This document shows, one piece after another, positions 60,963 through 64,000 of a DNA stretch of 64,000 nt. Position numbers and translations under genes: made by a program. Source of the DNA: Salinibacter sp. 10B (GTDB taxonomy: Bacteria > Bacteroidota > Rhodothermia > Rhodothermales > Salinibacteraceae); NCBI RefSeq assembly GCF_002954405.1, contig NZ_MQWC01000005.1:124001-188000 (forward strand), read 5' to 3'. The first letter of the stretch is position 1. The number at the start of each line of letters is the position of its first letter. Under the pieces are notes generated by a model. It saw only the letters and a program-made list of their open reading frames with translations. It was not told the DNA's origin and did not search any database.

Positions 60963-62590
60963 GGGAATAGCTATGGATTATGTGCATGTGGGGAAAGACA
61001 CCACATGCCGCAAGAAGCGGATGAAACTAGAGATAGGTTTCGGTGCAGAACGTCTCGTGAGGAGAGTTCGCTCTCGGTAGCCCCTCCCTGTGGATGCGCG
61101 CCTTGCCGTAGGGTCGGGGGCCTGCATTACACGTCTGACGACTTTCCACCCGATAGGAGCCGGTCAGGCAGTAATTTCCTCTGGAGGAGACACCTTTGTC
61201 CTTTGGATCCACCGGTGTCCTTTAAGCCCCTAGTCCTTCAGGGTCGACAGCGTGCCAGCCGTCTAGTGCCAGCCACTTAACGTGGGGGTTCAGAGGAGCG
61301 CTCCGAGAGCCTTGTCAACAGGCAAACTGGCTAACAAGAAGCTGGAAGCGCTTCCAAAAGAAGAAAAACGAAAAGCCCGTCTCGTGGGGGCCAGAGACGG
61401 GCGCGCACGGGACAAAGGGCTCACACAGAAAAAGCCCACTGAGGCCGATTACGACTTTCGGCTGTAGCGAGCTTGAAAAACTATCATCACATGTCTACTA
61501 CCATTGTACAAATATCGTCCCCCGGGTCGTCAAGGAATGCCTATGACGAAACAGTGAATCCATATAGAAAATCCACAGGAGACGGGCTTATGTGCGCAGA
61601 GGCGTTCATGGGCGTAGGCCCGTCGGATCGTTCGGGTCAAGTGATCTCCCATGGCTTGTGGATTGCCGCCCATAGACACGGGCTTCCCATGATCGCCCCT
61701 TCTACCTCACACCTTCTCGCGCGAGAATGAAGGAACTCCGACGAACGGTTCCACATGGGTTCATCGGATGGTTTCGATGGCGTTCCTATCGGGTCCAAAG
61801 GGACGTATACCGGTCCCTTCACCGATCGGCACGAGTGAGGGATGTGGTCTCTTGTGGCCCAAAAGGGCTAAATTCTCACGCTAAAATCTCGCAGACCTGC
61901 CTGTCCTTATCGGTTCGCCAGACGCGAGAAAACCCGTACATCCGGATCGCCTCCGCGATGTTATGCACGAGGAAATTAATAAGAAGTCCCCCAGAGAACT
62001 GTTTTCGGTGGGAGATTGGGGAAAAAGGTCGTCATCCATTCGAACGGATTCGCGCGATCAAACTGGCTGCTTTCATAGCGCGAAAGGTCCAGCGGCAAGG
62101 AAGAGATGTGAGCGGCAAGCGCTCTCGGACGCAATAACATGTGCATTGTGTTCTCCCCCGATAAACGCCAAGTTTCCCAGGCTAGAACGTGTGCCGGGGA
62201 GAGCCCAATGTGATCGACATTCCAGGTCCCAATGTTCGAACCTGGACCTTCCAGGCATTCAGAATCAAGAATCGATTCTGGAGATCGACAACGCACCTTC
62301 GGCATGGTAGCCTCGACAGTTCAACTGTAGACTCTGCCCCGCTGACACGCCATCAGAAATGCGGCCCGTGATGTTTTAGGCGAGCCCGCGTCCTCAACGG
62401 TGAACTTGTTTAACGCTGCCGGTAGTACCCCGATGTCCGCGCCATTAAGGAGGCAATTCGGAGGAATGGGGAAACGACCCTTTGCACAGGCTCGCTGGCG
62501 TGGTGAACCTACTTTTCTTGGCCTAGGTGTCCTGAAGCTCGACGCTTGCGGTTCTTCGTCCCCAGTTCGAGGCGTTTGGTTCTATGTGTC
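60963..62590. other. 1.6-kb gene-poor stretch
   Basis: Open frames on both strands are short (60-136 codons) and none has a family. A Lys/Arg-rich frame 61282-61467 (+) covers the candidate RNA below and is probably not a gene. The only structured signal is the set of hairpins at 61365-61497. Confidence 0.4.
61365..61497 (-). ncRNA. Candidate structured small RNA with intrinsic terminator
   Basis: On the minus strand three hairpins follow each other: CCGA..TCGG, GGGCT..AGCCC, and GCCCGTCTC..GAGACGGGC (61375-61402). The last is followed by TTTTCGTTTTT, a good intrinsic terminator. Upstream are TTGACG (61528-61533) and TACAAT (61503-61508) with a 19-bp gap, a possible promoter, although sigma factors of this phylum often use other boxes. 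No protein gene lies on the minus strand before the terminator. It matches no RNA family I know. Confidence 0.4.
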
Positions 62591-63922
62591 TCAGCGCGGC
62601 GTCCTTGAGTCCGGCGACTCTGCTTCCGTGGTCCGCACATCCCGCACTTCACCTCCATCAGCGGGTGGTAGCTCGGAGAGTGGATTCTCAGAAGAGACCT
62701 CCTTCCCGCTACGACCAGACCGAAGGAGACGAGTTAATAACACCCGTGCGGCGGTGCCCCTTCTGTAGAACCAGTGGCGATGCCGAACCCCCTCAACGAA
62801 AAGGGTTAGAAGGACGGCCAGGAGCAGCACCGGGAGGTGGAACCGGAAGACAAAGTATGTGGCCAGCGAAATGAGAACCAGCCAAAAGGTATTCTCGATC
62901 CCCTCGGCTCCCAGTTTCTGAAGCCAGGCACGGAATCCGGAACGTGTCCCCATCCTCCCTGTCTCTTGTTTGCGCTCGGCCTGTACAGTGGACTGGGGAG
63001 ATGGCCCGAGTTCCCAACTCAGGCTGTACCACGTGAGGCCCACCAGCGCCCCCCAAAGGAAAAAGAGGAGCCAAGGAGAGAGAACGTGATCGCCGTGGCG
63101 GAGAGCAAGGTAAAGGTTAGCGAGCACGAGGGGGCCAGGCATGGGGCCAAGCACAGTGTCGTGGATGTCCAGATTGCGGCCGAGTGCCCCGATCACCACA
63201 ATACGATCCTTGAAATAATGTCGCACCGCCGTCGTGTCCGTTAGGACGGAGAGAAGCTGGCCCAGCGGAAGAGGAGCCGGCATCGCCTGTACAGGTAGAC
63301 GCAGGTCCGGAATGAATCTCGGAAGGCGCAGCAGACCAAGTACCGGCTCGCTTGGATGCAGAACGCGATGCATATGAAGCGGGATCGTCGCCCGATCGCC
63401 ATCGACGAGGGAGAATCGGACGAACGTGTTGCCGTCCTGAGAATACTGGGCGAGGGCGCGTGGCGCATCGACGGCTAAGTTGACAGGAGTGCCGGAAGCG
63501 TCGAGCGTGTACGGGATGACGAGGTTGCGAACGCCCTCAATGGCGTCCTGCAGAGCCGCGTCGTGCGGAGACGGATCGAGAAACAAGATGTCACAGAGGA
63601 CAAATCGGTGGACGTTCGTATCAGCGAGAAGACGAAAGAGCGCCGTGAGCTCTGCCCTGTCGGTGATGGGACGCTCCCCGATTGGGAACCCTTCGTCGTC
63701 GACGGCCTCGACGAGCATGGGGTCGTAGGCCGTGTCGATGAATATAAACTCGTCCCAGGCGTGCTCCGGAGCGCGCGCTATCGCCCCGTGAATGATCGAC
63801 GAGACTTGTACCAGAAGCTTCTCATCCTCGAGGGGAAGCCCGTACCGGAGCCACCCGAGCGCGAACAAGAGGAGTGCGGTGCCGAACACGACGCTGTGAG
63901 GAAGCCAGGACTGTCGCAGCAT
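62591..63922 (-). CDS. CHASE2-domain membrane protein
   Basis: A 443-residue protein. N-terminal helix (SVVFGTALLLFALGWLRYG), then an extracytoplasmic CHASE2-type domain to about residue 280: EFIFIDTAYDPMLV, ITDRAELTALFRLLADTNVHRFVLCDILFLDP, RYFKDRIVVIGA pattern and LDIHDTVLGPMPGPLVLANLYLALRHGD. Helices WLLFFLWGALVGLTWYSL, TFWLVLISLATYFVF and LPVLLLAVLLTLFVEGV end it. The chain ends without a kinase or cyclase domain. It may be a sensor that acts through a partner outside the window. Confidence 0.8.
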   Translation of the reverse strand: MLRQSWLPHSVVFGTALLLFALGWLRYGLPLEDEKLLVQVSSIIHGAIARAPEHAWDEFIFIDTAYDPMLVEAVDDEGFPIGERPITDRAELTALFRLLADTNVHRFVLCDILFLDPSPHDAALQDAIEGVRNLVIPYTLDASGTPVNLAVDAPRALAQYSQDGNTFVRFSLVDGDRATIPLHMHRVLHPSEPVLGLLRLPRFIPDLRLPVQAMPAPLPLGQLLSVLTDTTAVRHYFKDRIVVIGALGRNLDIHDTVLGPMPGPLVLANLYLALRHGDHVLSPWLLFFLWGALVGLTWYSLSWELGPSPQSTVQAERKQETGRMGTRSGFRAWLQKLGAEGIENTFWLVLISLATYFVFRFHLPVLLLAVLLTLFVEGVRHRHWFYRRGTAARVLLTRLLRSGRSGKEVSSENPLSELPPADGGEVRDVRTTEAESPDSRTPR

Positions 63923-64000
63923 GAGACGAAGCGGATGAGAGGGGGTTGCTCGAAAGACCCGGGTTTATGACTGTCCCAGGTGTTGATCCATCCAGGCCTC

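Noticed and set aside
61430-61470. tmRNA-like tag (ADYDFRL then stop)
   Set aside because: It does not end in ALAA, and no tRNA-like ends surround it.
62215-62260. tRNA-like GTTCGAACC with flanking CCAGGTCC/GGACCTGG
   Set aside because: The stem lengths do not fit a T arm, and no acceptor, D or anticodon arm is present.

Overview
The window looks like a chromosome segment of a moderately to strongly halophilic member of the Rhodothermota (Salinibacter or a close relative). This is an inference from the style of the proteins: acidic, Glu/Asp-rich soluble proteins, CHASE2 and FG-GAP membrane sensors, LytS/LytT pairs, and a very heavy load of VapBC/PIN modules and IS1182 relics. I see no rRNA, tRNA or CRISPR array, so the taxonomic call rests on protein character only.

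Layout. (1) 0-33 kb is an accessory, island-like region. It holds about a dozen toxin-antitoxin (TA) or TA-like modules: AbiEi/AbiEii, DUF4160/DUF2442-XRE, excisionase-type HTH plus a PIN stub, PIN, DUF1508 with an ImmA/IrrE relic, several RHH/VapC pairs, RHH/Doc, ParS-Xre/RES, a small acidic antitoxin/PIN, AbrB/PIN and FitA-like/PIN. It also holds a frameshifted tyrosine integrase, four scattered copies of that integrase's 3' end, one nearly complete IS1182-type element with terminal inverted repeats, and fossils of IS3, IS256, a second IS1182, a DDE transposase and a serine resolvase. Three cell-envelope lipoproteins and an FG-GAP sensor kinase/NtrC pair are embedded in it (19.8-28.9 kb). 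Frameshifts, many of them at homopolymer runs, are common here.

(2) 33-40.3 kb: an alginate-export-type porin, then a redox cluster (DoxX, NmrA-like NAD(P)-binding protein, MarR regulator, WrbA quinone reductase, MFS exporter, pirin). Four copies of a tandem 14-bp dyad (GTTYAAYRTNRAAC twice, 1 bp apart) lie upstream of doxX, in the doxX-SDR gap, upstream of the SDR gene and upstream of wrbA. They read as operators for the local MarR protein.

(3) 40.8-45.4 kb: a membrane-tethered serpin, a small membrane protein and a membrane Ser/Thr kinase with an altered catalytic loop.

(4) 45.6-54.7 kb: a heavy-metal efflux locus. A CusRS-like two-component pair diverges from an operon of a possible small membrane protein, a TolC-type channel, a His-rich lipoprotein, a His-rich membrane-fusion protein and an HME-RND pump, closed by a hairpin over the stop codon.

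(5) 55-64 kb: a secreted protein, two tandem LytS-type kinases with one LytTR regulator, two small hypothetical genes, a 1.6-kb gene-poor stretch with a candidate structured RNA on the minus strand, and a CHASE2 membrane protein.

The most unusual structure is the run of TA modules separated by copies of the integrase 3' end (11.7-19.4 kb, with one more at 33.0 kb). It looks like either a fossil of repeated integrase-borne insertion or a cassette array whose joints are the integrase tail.
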